Under the pieces are notes generated by a model. It was given only the letters and a program-made list of their open reading frames with translations. It ran no database searches and was not told the origin of the DNA. Below are positions 26,413 through 34,825 of a stretch of DNA of 64,000 nucleotides, piece by piece. Every line of letters starts with the position of its first letter. Within the stretch, counting starts at the first letter, position 1. Source of the stretch: JAWVFM01 sp963841455 (GTDB lineage Bacteria > Actinomycetota > Thermoleophilia > Solirubrobacterales > 70-9); assembly GCA_963841455.1 (NCBI GenBank), contig CAWJCU010000003.1:124001-188000 (forward strand), given 5' to 3'. Made by a program: the position numbers and the translations under genes.

Positions 26413-27114
26413 TCACGGCACCTCTTCTCTCCCTTCGGCGAGCCTGTAGCCGACGCCCGGCTCAGTCGTCACGAACCGAGGCCGGGCCGGGTCCGGCTCG
26501 ATCTTCGAGCGGATGTGAGCGACGTGCACGCGCAGGTAGTGCGTCTCGGTCTCGTACCCCGGGCCCCAGACCTCGTGGAGGAGCTGGCGGTGGGTCACGA
26601 GGCGCCCCTGGTGCTCGGCGAGCACCCGAAGGATGTCGAACTCGATCGGCGTGAGGTGGACTGCCTCGCCACCGCTCGACACCGACCGGGCCGCCAGGTC
26701 CACCTCGAGCTCTCCGACGCGAACGACGGGATCAGCGCCCTCAGGCCGGCGGCGCATCACGGCCCTGAGGCGGGCTAGGAGCTCGTCGACGCCGAACGGC
26801 TTGGTCACGTAGTCGTCGGCGCCGGCGTCGAGGGCCCGCACCTTCTCGCGCTCGTCGCCCACCGCCGACAGGACCACGATCGGAAGGTCCGACCAGCGCC
26901 GCACCTCCCGACAGACCTCCACCCCGGTTCCGTCGGGCAGGACGAGGTCGAGGACCATCGCGTCCGCCGGCCGCACTGCGAGCGCGTCGAGGGCCTCCGC
27001 CTTGGTCTCCACCGTCTGCACGCGGTAGCCGGCGTTCGACAGGATCACGCGAAGACCTCGCAGGATCTGAGGCTCGTCGTCGACGACGAGCACCTCTTGG
27101 GCCGTGGAGGTCAC
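26413..27114 (-). CDS. kdpE: OmpR/KdpE-family response regulator
   Basis: The 233-aa protein has a receiver domain with EVLVVDDEPQILRGLRVIL (acidic pocket), the phospho-acceptor Asp in DAMVLDLVLPDG and the Lys in DDYVTKPFGVDELLAR. A winged-helix DNA-binding domain follows (VHLTPIEFDILRVLAEHQG, VAHIRSKIEPDPARPRFV). It best resembles KdpE, the regulator of the Kdp K+ pump. It starts at GTG 27114, downstream of its partner kinase and of a two-hairpin repeat. No kdpFABC genes are in the window, so its target is unproven. Confidence 0.82.
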   Translation of the reverse strand: MTSTAQEVLVVDDEPQILRGLRVILSNAGYRVQTVETKAEALDALAVRPADAMVLDLVLPDGTGVEVCREVRRWSDLPIVVLSAVGDEREKVRALDAGADDYVTKPFGVDELLARLRAVMRRRPEGADPVVRVGELEVDLAARSVSSGGEAVHLTPIEFDILRVLAEHQGRLVTHRQLLHEVWGPGYETETHYLRVHVAHIRSKIEPDPARPRFVTTEPGVGYRLAEGREEVP

Positions 27115-27120
27115 GAGCTA

Positions 27121-27178
27121 TTTGCGGCGGCTTCGCCGGCTGCCACGGCTCTGTCGGTGCTACAGCACCTCATCCCAC
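27121..27178 (+). repeat. Two-hairpin intergenic repeat, copy B
   Basis: This copy has an imperfect GC hairpin around GGC-TTC-GCC (27128-27136), a spacer, then a perfect 6-bp hairpin GGTGCT (27156-27161), AC, AGCACC (27164-27169) and CTCATCCCACAC. The TAG stop of the upstream kinase gene lies inside hairpin 2 and the regulator starts just after hairpin 1, so the repeat fills the kinase-regulator junction. Confidence 0.6.
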
Positions 27179-28611
27179 ACCTTCACGGGCTGCTCGACGA
27201 GCGGGAAGCGAACCGCGAACGCCGTACCGGCGCCGCTGTCGCTCTGGAGCGAAATCTCGCCGCCGTTCGCGTCGACGAAGCCGCGGCAGATCGCAAGGCC
27301 GAGACCGGAGCCCTCACCGGCGCGGCGGCGGCCGCGGAAGAACGGCTCGAAGACCGCTTCGCGCTGCGACGTCGGGACGCCGGGCCCCCGATCGATGACG
27401 CGAATCGTCACCTTGCCGGCCCCCGCACCGGCGGTGACCCGCGCCGGGGCGCCTTCGGGCGAGAAGCGCACCGCGTTGTCGAGGAGATTCGCGAACACGC
27501 GCTCGAGCTGTGCGGGATCCGCCTGGATCAGGGGGAGGTCCGAAGGGAGGTCGATGTCGATCGGCCCCTCGCGGCGCCGTTGCACCGCCTCGGCCGCGCG
27601 GCCCACGACCTCCGCAACGTCGCACCAGTCCAGTCGCGGCTCCACAGCCCCCGCCTCGATCCGCGAGAGGTCGAGCAGGTCGTCGACGAGGCGGCCGAGC
27701 CGGCTTGACTCGTCCTCGATTACGTCGACGAGCTCCTCGGTGGTCTCGGCGGAAACGCCGCCGCGAAGGGCGCTCGCCGCCGTGTGTATCCCGGTAAGAG
27801 GCGAGCGCAGGTCGTGCGAGATCGCGTGGAGGACCGCGGTCTTGGCCGCGTCGGCGCGGGTCGCCGCTTCCGCCTCCGCAGCTCGCGTCACCGCACGGGC
27901 TCCCTCGACGGTCACGTCGAGAAGCCGGGCGAGCGGAACAGCGAACTGCTCCAGCGCGTCGCGGGCCCATTCGTCCGACCGGCCGTAGACCCAGGCGGGC
28001 CTGGTCTCAGAGGGCACCGTGATCGCGATCTCGCCGTTGCGCGTTCCCGGGCTCGACGTGAGGCCGAGGCGCAGCGTGCCGTCGGCGCTCACTTCGACCG
28101 CCGCCGCGAGGCTTTCGAGGCGGGAGCCCAGATCGCCGCCCCGGAGCACCGAGGCGGCGGCGGCCGCGAGGATTCTGGACTCCCGCTCCCGGGTGCGCGC
28201 CTCGGTCTCTCGCCGCGCCGCCTCGGCCGCACGTCCCCTCGCCAGGGCGGCGAGCCTTCCGACGACGAGCGCCGCGATCACCAACACGGCGAGGGCCACC
28301 ACGTCCTCGGAGCGGCTGATCGTCAGCCGATGGAGGGGCTCGATGAAGAAGAAGTTGAAGGCGAGGCCTCCGAGAACGGCAGCGGCGAGGGCGGGCACCA
28401 GGCCGCGCCGGATCGCGACGAACAGGACGGCGAGGAGGTAGATGACGCCGAGGCCCGTCGCCGGAGTGACTGGCTTCAGGAGGGCAACGAGGCCCGTCGC
28501 CACAGCGACCGAGGCCACCACCTCGATCGACGCTTGGGGACCGCGGCGCGATGATCCTTCGCGCGATGAGCCTTCGTGCCAACCCATCCACAGCGAGTCT
28601 ACGCGGGTCAA
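27160..28611 (-). CDS. KdpD-like sensor histidine kinase lacking the KdpD/Usp N-terminus
   Basis: The 483-aa protein begins with four TM helices of the DUF4118 type (VVASVAVATGLVALLK, VIYLLAVLFVAI, LVPALAAAVLGGLAFNFFFI, VVALAVLVIAALVVGRL). It continues through a GAF-like linker to a HisKA H-box (AISHDLRSPLTGI) and a HATPase domain (NLLDNAVRFSPEG; DRGPGVP; GSGLGLAICRGFVDANGG). Full KdpD (about 890 aa) has an additional N-terminal ATP-binding and Usp region that is missing here. It is transcribed with the downstream response regulator. Its C-terminal codons run into repeat copy B. Confidence 0.8.
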   Translation of the reverse strand: MTRVDSLWMGWHEGSSREGSSRRGPQASIEVVASVAVATGLVALLKPVTPATGLGVIYLLAVLFVAIRRGLVPALAAAVLGGLAFNFFFIEPLHRLTISRSEDVVALAVLVIAALVVGRLAALARGRAAEAARRETEARTRERESRILAAAAASVLRGGDLGSRLESLAAAVEVSADGTLRLGLTSSPGTRNGEIAITVPSETRPAWVYGRSDEWARDALEQFAVPLARLLDVTVEGARAVTRAAEAEAATRADAAKTAVLHAISHDLRSPLTGIHTAASALRGGVSAETTEELVDVIEDESSRLGRLVDDLLDLSRIEAGAVEPRLDWCDVAEVVGRAAEAVQRRREGPIDIDLPSDLPLIQADPAQLERVFANLLDNAVRFSPEGAPARVTAGAGAGKVTIRVIDRGPGVPTSQREAVFEPFFRGRRRAGEGSGLGLAICRGFVDANGGEISLQSDSGAGTAFAVRFPLVEQPVKVWDEVL

Positions 28612-28640
28612 CGCCCGCCGAACGGGGGGCGGGGCAGAAC

Positions 28641-28665
28641 CTGACGTTTACGTTAGGATGACGTT
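28641..28665 (+). promoter_or_regulatory. Putative MerR operator / leaderless promoter of the MFS-merR operon
   Basis: Immediately before the GTG start of the MFS gene there are two direct TGACGTT copies (28642-28648 and 28659-28665), a palindrome ACGTTTACGT (28644-28653) and a TTAGGAT element (28653-28659). No ribosome site fits between them, suggesting a leaderless message. The downstream MerR protein is the natural candidate binder. This is inference from position and symmetry. Confidence 0.4.
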
Positions 28666-30165
28666 GTGAGCTCCATCAACTGGCGTCCGGGCGTCCACAA
28701 GGACCATCGCCACTACCGGTGGTGGGCCCTCTCATGCACGAGCCTCGGGATGCTGCTCGCGACGATCAACTCCGGCACGCTGATCATCGCCCTCCCCAAC
28801 CTCGAGCGCTCGCTGGGCACCACCCTGCTCCAGCTGGTCTGGGTGATCCTCGCCTACATGATCGCCTCGACGGTGCTGGTGCTCACGGCCGGGCGCCTAT
28901 CGGACCTCTTCGGCCGCAAACGCGCCTACGTGGCGGGCTTCGTCGTCTTCGCGGCCGCTTCGCTGGGCGCCGGCTTCTCGGCCAACGGCACCGAGCTGAT
29001 CCTGTGGCGCGTCGTCCAGGGCGTCGGGGGCGCCTTCCTCTTCGCGAACGCCGCGGCGCTCGTGACCGACGCATTCCCGCGCGAGCAGCTCGGGCTCGCG
29101 ATGGGGACGAACACCATGGTCGCGGCGGTCGGGCTCGTCCTGGGCCCGGTGCTCGGCGGCGTGCTCGTGTCGATCTCGTGGCATTGGGTCTTCTGGTTCA
29201 ACGTCCCGCTCGGCCTCGCCGGAGCCGCTTGGGGCGCCCTCGTGCTCCGCGAGCTCGCGCAGCGCGACCCGGTCCGCGGCCTTGACATCGGCGGGACGCT
29301 CCTCTTCGTCACCGGCCTCACGGGCCTCGTCTACGGCATCTCGCGCGGGGGCATCTCGGGCTGGAACGACGCCCTCGTGATCGGCAGCCTCGTCGTCGCG
29401 GCTGTGCTTCTGCCGACCTGGGTCCTCGTGGAGCGCTACGGCCGCGCGCCGATGCTCGACCTCACGATCTTCCGCAACCGCATGTTCGCCGCGGCCAGCG
29501 GCGCCGCGTTCATCAACGGGCTCTCGCGGTTTGCGCTGCTGTTCGTCTTCGTCTTCTACTTCCAGGGCGCGCAGGGGGACGACCCGATCACGGCGGGGGT
29601 CAAGCTCGCGCCGCTTGCGATCGGCATGCTCGTCTCCTCACCCCTCGCCGGGCTGTGGGCCGACCGGCACGGCTCGCGGGCGCTCGCCGCGCTCGGGATG
29701 CTGGTCAGCGCGGCGGGCCTCGCGGCGATGACGACGCTCGAGGCCCACAGCCCCTACTGGCAGAGCACTCTGTGGCTGCTGCTCGTCGGCATCGGCTCCG
29801 GGATGTTCAACTCGCCGAACACCGCGGCAATGATGGGCACGGTCCCGACTCATCGGCGCGGCATCGCCGCCGGCGCGCGGACGATGCTCCAGAACACGGG
29901 CGCGGTGATCTCGATCGCGTTCGTGCTCGCCATAGTCACCGCGGCCGTGCCGAAGGAGGTGCTCTTCCGCATCTTCTCCGGGCTCGCCGGCGGGCTCTCC
30001 GACGCAAGGCTCGAGCCGTTCATCCACAACATGCACGTCGCCCTCTGGGCGCTGGCCGCCACGTCTGTGCTGGGGGCCGGAGTCTCGCTGATGCGGCCGA
30101 GGCACGTGGGGGCCGTGGAGCACGGACGCGAGGCCGAGGCGATGCTGAGCGGATCGGCGGGCTGA
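28666..30165 (+). CDS. DHA2-family (EmrB/QacA-type, 14-TM) MFS multidrug exporter
   Basis: The 499-aa protein has about 14 helices. Motif A lies between TM2 and TM3 (LTAGRLSDLFGRKRAYV). The antiporter motif C lies in TM5 (MVAAVGLVLGPVLGGVLV). TM1 carries GMLLATINSGTLIIALPNL, the D1-like motif of DHA2 exporters. It is a proton-coupled efflux pump of unknown substrate. It starts at GTG 28666 and is followed 2 bp later by a merR gene. Confidence 0.87.
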   Translation: MSSINWRPGVHKDHRHYRWWALSCTSLGMLLATINSGTLIIALPNLERSLGTTLLQLVWVILAYMIASTVLVLTAGRLSDLFGRKRAYVAGFVVFAAASLGAGFSANGTELILWRVVQGVGGAFLFANAAALVTDAFPREQLGLAMGTNTMVAAVGLVLGPVLGGVLVSISWHWVFWFNVPLGLAGAAWGALVLRELAQRDPVRGLDIGGTLLFVTGLTGLVYGISRGGISGWNDALVIGSLVVAAVLLPTWVLVERYGRAPMLDLTIFRNRMFAAASGAAFINGLSRFALLFVFVFYFQGAQGDDPITAGVKLAPLAIGMLVSSPLAGLWADRHGSRALAALGMLVSAAGLAAMTTLEAHSPYWQSTLWLLLVGIGSGMFNSPNTAAMMGTVPTHRRGIAAGARTMLQNTGAVISIAFVLAIVTAAVPKEVLFRIFSGLAGGLSDARLEPFIHNMHVALWALAATSVLGAGVSLMRPRHVGAVEHGREAEAMLSGSAG

Positions 30166-30167
30166 GC

Positions 30168-30626
30168 ATGGCGGCCGAGCGCCTGATGCGGATCGGGGAG
30201 GTCGCCGAGGCGGCAGGGACGACGCCGCGGACGATTCGCTACTACGAGGAGATCGGCCTCCTCCCCGCAGCGGCCGGGCGCGAGCCCGGCTCACACCGGC
30301 TCTACGCGCCCGACGACGTGGAGCGGCTGAAGGAGCTGCTCGACCTCAAGCAGCTGCTGGGCGTCTCGCTCGACGAGCTGCGCGAGATCGCCGCCGCGGA
30401 GAGCGCGCGCTCGGCCCTTCGGCGCGAGTGGAACGAGGGCGTCGACGACCCCGTTCGGCGGCGCCGCATACTCGAGGAAGCGCGGGGGCATATCGATCGC
30501 CAGCTGGCCCTCATCCGCCACCGCCGCGACGAGATGCACCGCCTCGAGCGCGAGCTTGCCGCGCGCCGCCGCCGGGTAGTGCGACGACTGCGCGAAGCCA
30601 CCAGGGAGACCAGGACGACCGGATAA
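30168..30626 (+). CDS. MerR-family transcriptional regulator
   Basis: The 152-aa protein has the N-terminal MerR winged helix (LMRIGEVAEAAGTTPRTIRY, YEEIGLLPAA, HRLYAPDDVERLKELLDLKQ) and a long coiled-coil dimerisation helix (RRILEEARGHIDRQLALIRH). No cysteine effector site is visible, so it probably senses an organic ligand rather than a metal. It sits 2 bp behind the MFS exporter and probably controls it through the repeats at 28641-28665. Confidence 0.85.
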   Translation: MAAERLMRIGEVAEAAGTTPRTIRYYEEIGLLPAAAGREPGSHRLYAPDDVERLKELLDLKQLLGVSLDELREIAAAESARSALRREWNEGVDDPVRRRRILEEARGHIDRQLALIRHRRDEMHRLERELAARRRRVVRRLREATRETRTTG

Positions 30627-30644
30627 TCGAGAAGGAGGAAGTCG

Positions 30645-31640
30645 ATGCAGATGCGCAAGCTCGGAACCCAAGGTCTCGAGGTCTCAGCGGAAGGCCTCGG
30701 CTGCATGGGAATGTCGGCCTTCTACGGGTCGACCGACGAGGGTGAGGCGATCGCGACGATTCAGCGGGCGCTGGAGCTCGGCGTCACCTTCCTCGACACC
30801 GCCCAGCTCTACGGCCCGTTGACGAACGAGGAGCTGGTGGGCCGAGCGATCGGAGGGCGCCGCGAGGAGTGCGTGATCGCCACCAAGTTCTCCCGGCGCA
30901 TGGACAAGGCGACGGCCGGCGACATGACCAGCGTCGGGCCCCTCGACGGCTCTGCGGAGCACGTGCGCTCGTCGATCGACGTTTCCCTCGAGCGGCTCGG
31001 GACCGACTACGTCGATCTCTACTACCAGCACCGGGTCGACCCGGACGTGCCGATCGAGGAGACCGTCGGCGCGATGGCGGCGCTCGTGGAGGCCGGCAAG
31101 GTGCGCTACATCGGGCTGTCCGAGGCGGCGCCGGAGACGCTGCGCCGCGCAAACGCCGTGCACCCGATCAGCGCCGTCCAGACCGAGTACTCGCTCTGGA
31201 GCCGCGACCCCGAGGCCGAGGTCCTGCCGACCTGCCGCGAGCTCGGGATTGGGTTCGTCGCCTACAGCCCGCTCGGCCGCGGCTTCCTCGCCGGCCGCTT
31301 CGACTCGCGCGAGGACATCGAGGAGGGCGACTTCCGCCGCGAGAATCCGCGCTTTTCCGACGAGAACTTCGACCGCAACCTGCGGATCGTCGAGCGCGTG
31401 CGCTCAATCGCCGAGGAGAGGGGCGTGAAGCCGGGCCAGCTCGCGCTCGCCTGGGTGCTTCACCGCGGTGCCGACGTCGTCCCGATCCCAGGGACGAAGC
31501 GGCGGTCGTACCTCGAGGAGAACGCGGCGGCCGCGGAGATGGAGCTCTCCGACGCCGAGCTCGCGGCGCTCGACGAGGCCGCCCCGGTCGGCACCGCCGC
31601 CGGCGAGCGCTACGCAGACATGTCGAGCGTCGACGGCTAG
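30645..31640 (+). CDS. Aldo/keto reductase
   Basis: The 331-aa NADPH-dependent (beta/alpha)8-barrel reductase carries the catalytic tetrad residues DTAQLYG (Asp, Tyr), IATKFSRR (Lys) and YYQHRVD (His). The Asn/Gln cofactor segment includes YSLWSRDPE, and GTKRRSYLEENAAA is the phosphate-binding end. It resembles the YakC/AKR13 group acting on aldehydes. A strong ribosome site (GGAGG, 6 bp before ATG 30645) decides the start. It follows merR by 18 bp and may belong to the same stress operon. Confidence 0.88.
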   Translation: MQMRKLGTQGLEVSAEGLGCMGMSAFYGSTDEGEAIATIQRALELGVTFLDTAQLYGPLTNEELVGRAIGGRREECVIATKFSRRMDKATAGDMTSVGPLDGSAEHVRSSIDVSLERLGTDYVDLYYQHRVDPDVPIEETVGAMAALVEAGKVRYIGLSEAAPETLRRANAVHPISAVQTEYSLWSRDPEAEVLPTCRELGIGFVAYSPLGRGFLAGRFDSREDIEEGDFRRENPRFSDENFDRNLRIVERVRSIAEERGVKPGQLALAWVLHRGADVVPIPGTKRRSYLEENAAAAEMELSDAELAALDEAAPVGTAAGERYADMSSVDG

Positions 31641-31695
31641 GAGCGCGGCGGCGGGCGCGGCGGCGGGCCCGCCGTGGATGGGTAGCCTTGACGCC

Positions 31696-33226
31696 GTGCG
31701 CCTCGCCCGGACGGCAGTGCCGCTCATCGTCCTCGTCAGCGCCTGCTTCGCCGCGTGCGGTGCCGGCGGCAACGACTCCGCGCCCAGCTCCGCCTCGACG
31801 GCCACCAACGGCGGGACTACGCACGCGACCAGGTCGGCAGCGCCGAGCAAGGCTGGAGCGTCATTCGACTGGACCCGCTTCGGGTTCGACATCGCGCGCT
31901 ACAACGCGGCGCCCCGCGGGATCGGCGCCGCGGCCGTGGGCGAGCTCGGCGTGCGCCAGATCATCGCTTCCGGGGACGGTCGACTCCTCCCCGATTTACC
32001 TGAAGGGCGTCACGGCGGGCGGCGCGAGCCGCGACCTCCTCGTGATGACCACGACCTACGGGCGCGTAATCGGTCTCGATGCGACCACCGGCAAGACCGT
32101 CTGGACCTTCACCCCGAACGGCTACTCCTCGGTCGCCGGGTCGGCGCAGATCAGCACGGCGAGCCCGGTGGCCGACCCAAGCCGCAGGTTCGTCTTCTCG
32201 GCCTCGCCGGATGGCCAGATCCACAAGGTGTCGGTGAGCGACGGGTCCGAGGTCACCTCCGGTGACTGGCCGACCGTGATCACGCGCGACGCCACGCACG
32301 AGAAGATCGGCCCGGCGCTGAACATCCAGGGACCCGACGTGCTGGTTGCGACCGGCGGCTACATCGGTGACGCGCCGCCCTACCAGGGTCACGTCGTTTC
32401 GATCGATAGGGACACCGGGGCGATCGACCACGTGTTCAACTCGCTGTGCTCGAACCGGCGGTCGATAATCCAGCCGTCGAGCTGCCCTTCGTCGGACTCC
32501 GCGATCTTCGGCCGCGCCAGCCCGGTGGTCGATCCGACGACGGGGCGCATCTATGTCGCCACCGGGAACGCGCCGTGGAACGGCAGCGACGACTGGGGGG
32601 ATTCCGTGCTCGAGCTGAGCGCGCGGGCCAAGAACCTGCGCCGGCACTTCACGCCGAGCAATCAGGCTCTGCTCGAGTCGGCGGACCTCGACCTGGGCTC
32701 GGCATCGCCGGCCCTGCTGCCCCAGGGCTCCGCGAAGCCGCGCTTCCTCCTCCAGGGAGGAAAGGACCAAAAGCTCCGCCTCCTCAGCCTCCGCAAGAGC
32801 CTCTACGGCGTCAAGGGCGCCGCGGGCAAGCGGCTCGGCGGGCAGGTGCAGACGCTGCCGACGCCCGGCAGCACGGCGATGTTCACGGCGCCGGCGGTCC
32901 TGCGCACCGGCAAGACGACACTCGTCTTCGTCGCCACCGGTGGCGGCACGACCGCCTACCGCCTGAAGGGCGGCCGCCTGCACACCGTGTGGTCGAAGGA
33001 CACCGCGGGCACGAGCCCGGTGATCGCGGGTGGCCTCGTGTGGGTCTACGACCCGAACGGGGGCCTCGACGTGTACGGATCCCGCAGCGGCAAGCTCGTT
33101 CGCAGCCTCCCCGCGCCGTCCGGCCACTGGAACAGCCCGATCATCGACGGCGGCCGCGTCTACCTGCCGAGCGGCGACTCGAACAGCCACGACACCACGG
33201 GCACGCTGAGCATCTACGAGCCGTGA
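31696..33226 (+). CDS. Secreted lipoprotein with PQQ-like beta-propeller (one frameshift)
   Basis: GTG 31696 gives a lipoprotein signal peptide (TAVPLIVLVSACFAAC, lipobox FAAC). A Ser/Thr/Ala linker and a WTRFGFDIARYNAAP strand follow. After a shift near 31960, propeller blades read SSPIYLKGV, VIGLDATTGKTVWTF, ASPVADPSRRFVFSASPDG, VVSIDRDTGAIDHVF, ASPVVDPTTGRIYVATGN, PALLPQGSAKPRFLLQGG, and SPVIAGGLVWVYDPNGGL. These are PQQ_2/quinoprotein-like repeats without clear PQQ ligands. It is probably an extracellular scaffold or sugar/alcohol-binding protein. Confidence 0.72.
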
Positions 33227-33260
33227 CGACGCCGCTGTCGGGCGGGCGGCGGGCTGTCGC

Positions 33261-33845
33261 ATGGTGATCGGGGAGCGCTTCGCCTGGGCGCACCTGCCGA
33301 AGACCGGGGGAGACGCGACGCAGGCGATGCTCGCTGTGGCCCCGAAACTGGTGCGCTTCGCCGATCCGGTCGACTCCCACGACAAGCACGTGCCGTTCTT
33401 CGCCCGCGCCGACGACGTGCGCGGCAAGCTGCTGGCGATGAACATCCGCCGGCTCCCCGACTGGACGCTCAGCGTGGCCCGTCACAAGGCCAGGGTTGGC
33501 GAGCACCCCGATTACCGACCGGTGCCCATGCTTTCGGCCGAAGCACTCGCCGAGAGCACCGAGGGCGACGACACCCTGCGCTGGATGACCGGCGGCGGCC
33601 AGTTCGCAGTCGACCGATGGCTCCGCACCGAGCACCTCGCCGACGACGTCATCTCGCTCCTCGGCGAGCTGGGGGCGCTCGACGATCGGGTCGAGGCGGC
33701 GGTGCGTTCGGTCGGCCGGGTCAACGAGGCGCCGGCGGAACCCGCGTTGGAGCTCACCGAGGACCAGGTGTCCGGCCTCTACGAGCGCAACCCGACCTGG
33801 GCCGAGATCGAGCGCGCAGCGTTTGGGGATTTATCCGCGCCATAG
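33261..33845 (+). CDS. Sulfotransferase-family protein (small)
   Basis: The 194-aa protein has WAHLPKTGGDATQAML near the N-terminus, which matches the 5'-phosphosulfate-binding loop (PKTGGT) of PAPS-dependent sulfotransferases. The rest (HVPFFARADDVRGKLLAMNI, HKARVGEHPDYRP, LRTEHLADDVISLLGEL) is like the Sulfotransfer_2/5 group that modifies glycans. A 3'-phosphate loop is not obvious. The last residues AFGDLSAP and the stop codon come from palindrome copy 3, mirroring the FGDSSGP end of the gene at 678. Confidence 0.6.
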   Translation: MVIGERFAWAHLPKTGGDATQAMLAVAPKLVRFADPVDSHDKHVPFFARADDVRGKLLAMNIRRLPDWTLSVARHKARVGEHPDYRPVPMLSAEALAESTEGDDTLRWMTGGGQFAVDRWLRTEHLADDVISLLGELGALDDRVEAAVRSVGRVNEAPAEPALELTEDQVSGLYERNPTWAEIERAAFGDLSAP

Positions 33846-33864
33846 CCCGGTCAAATCCCCAAGC
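33821..33864. repeat. Palindromic repeat, copy 3 (solo)
   Basis: The arms GTTTGGGGATTTATCCG (33821-33837) and CGGTCAAATCCCCAAGC (33848-33864) pair at 14 of 17 positions. Orientation is the same as copies 1 and 2. The copy supplies the stop codon (33843-33845) of the sulfotransferase-like gene and lies 35 bp upstream of tRNA-Phe. No DUF559 gene accompanies it. Confidence 0.8.
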
Positions 33865-33899
33865 GTCGTCGCAGGGCCGGCGCTAGCCTTACCGGCCGC

Positions 33900-33972
33900 G
33901 GCGAGGTAGCTCAGTTGGTAGAGCACACGACTGAAAATCGTGGTGTCGCCAGTTCGATTCTGGCCCTCGCCA
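33900..33972 (+). tRNA. tRNA-Phe (GAA)
   Basis: This is a complete 73-nt cloverleaf: acceptor GGCGAGG/CCTCGCC, D-arm GCTC...GAGC, anticodon stem CACGA/TCGTG with loop CTGAAAA (anticodon GAA at 33933-33935), T-arm GCCAG-TTCGATT-CTGGC, and discriminator A. The 3' CCA is not encoded. Confidence 0.97.
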
Positions 33973-34330
33973 TCGCATAGCCAAGCGGGATGCGGCTGTG
34001 AACGCCAACCAGCTCACCCCGGCGTGAGAGTGCCCGCGTGGGCAGACCACACGGGCTGCCCACTGCCGTCCGGTCGTGTCCGCAGTGCGAACGACAAGAG
34101 ACGGCCGCGCCACCGTCCGTCTCACAACCGCATTCCCGGCCGTGATCCGCCGCGCCAGCTCGACCGCTCGCGCCAAACCTACCGCGGTTTGGCGGAACCC
34201 GCGGGCGAAGCGCCCTGGGCCTGGACTAGGTGTCCGCGCGGGCGCACCCGGAATTCCGGCCAAGGCTTTCGCCGACACGCGCTCGGCCCAGCCAGCCTGG
34301 ACCCTCGATAAGCCGAACGTTTTCGGTGGG
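33973..34330. other. 358-bp region without a supported gene; two perfect hairpins
   Basis: No credible coding sequence is seen on either strand. Two perfect inverted repeats are present: GTGGGCAG (34038-34045) with CTGCCCAC (34056-34063), and CGCCAAACC (34171-34179) with GGTTTGGCG (34186-34194, 6-nt loop). Neither has a U-tract. They could be the tRNA terminator or remnants of an element inserted downstream of tRNA-Phe. No integrase is nearby. Confidence 0.5.
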
Positions 34331-34825
34331 CTAGGCGCGCAGCTCCGGGATCTGCTCGACGATCGCGTTGGTGCTCGCCTCGAGGGCGGTCTCCCACTCC
34401 GGGCCCACCTGCGCGAGCTGGATCAGGACGCCACTTCCGTTCCGCGGGTGGATGAAGAGCTCGTTCCAGATCGGGTCGCCCACCCGCAGGCCGAAATAGG
34501 GAACGCCGCGTCGGTCGAGCTCGGCGTGGCTCGCGACCAGGTCCGGGACGCGAAAGGTGATGTGGTGCAGGCCGCCGGCGCCGCCGGTGCGACGAAGGAA
34601 GCTGTCGAGGAAGGTGGAGCCCGGCGTGGGGTCGAGGAGCTCGATCTTCCCACCGTCCGGGTAGGCGAACGTCGCGGTGCGGAAGCCCGGGTCGTCGTCG
34701 ATTCCGCCGTAGAGGAACCGACCGCCCAGCGCGTCCCGGTAGAGCGGCAGGAGGTCGGCGATCGCCGGTCCCGCCACCGCGACGTGATCGAGCACGGCGT
34801 CGCGCACCGGAGCTCGCTCAGCCAT
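34331..34825 (-). CDS. VOC-family protein, methylmalonyl-CoA epimerase-like
   Basis: The 164-aa protein has two glyoxalase-fold modules: LDHVAVAGPAIADLLPLYRD and GGLHHITFRVPDLVASHAEL. Metal ligands are likely His in DHVAV, Glu in KIELLDP, His in HHITF and a C-terminal acidic residue. Length and the GLHHIxF pattern fit methylmalonyl-CoA epimerase. No mutase or carboxylase genes adjoin, so the substrate is tentative. It overlaps the upstream SLOG gene by 8 bp. Confidence 0.7.
   Translation of the reverse strand: MAERAPVRDAVLDHVAVAGPAIADLLPLYRDALGGRFLYGGIDDDPGFRTATFAYPDGGKIELLDPTPGSTFLDSFLRRTGGAGGLHHITFRVPDLVASHAELDRRGVPYFGLRVGDPIWNELFIHPRNGSGVLIQLAQVGPEWETALEASTNAIVEQIPELRA

Noticed and set aside
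33889..34278. Minus-strand open frame of 129 codons across tRNA-Phe
   Set aside because: It contains the phrase GPESNWRHHDFQSCALP, the well-known false translation of the antisense of a tRNA-Phe gene. It is a shadow of the tRNA, not a protein.
33821..34330. Prophage or integrative element inserted at tRNA-Phe
   Set aside because: No integrase, no phage genes and no visible repeat of the tRNA 3' end in the window.
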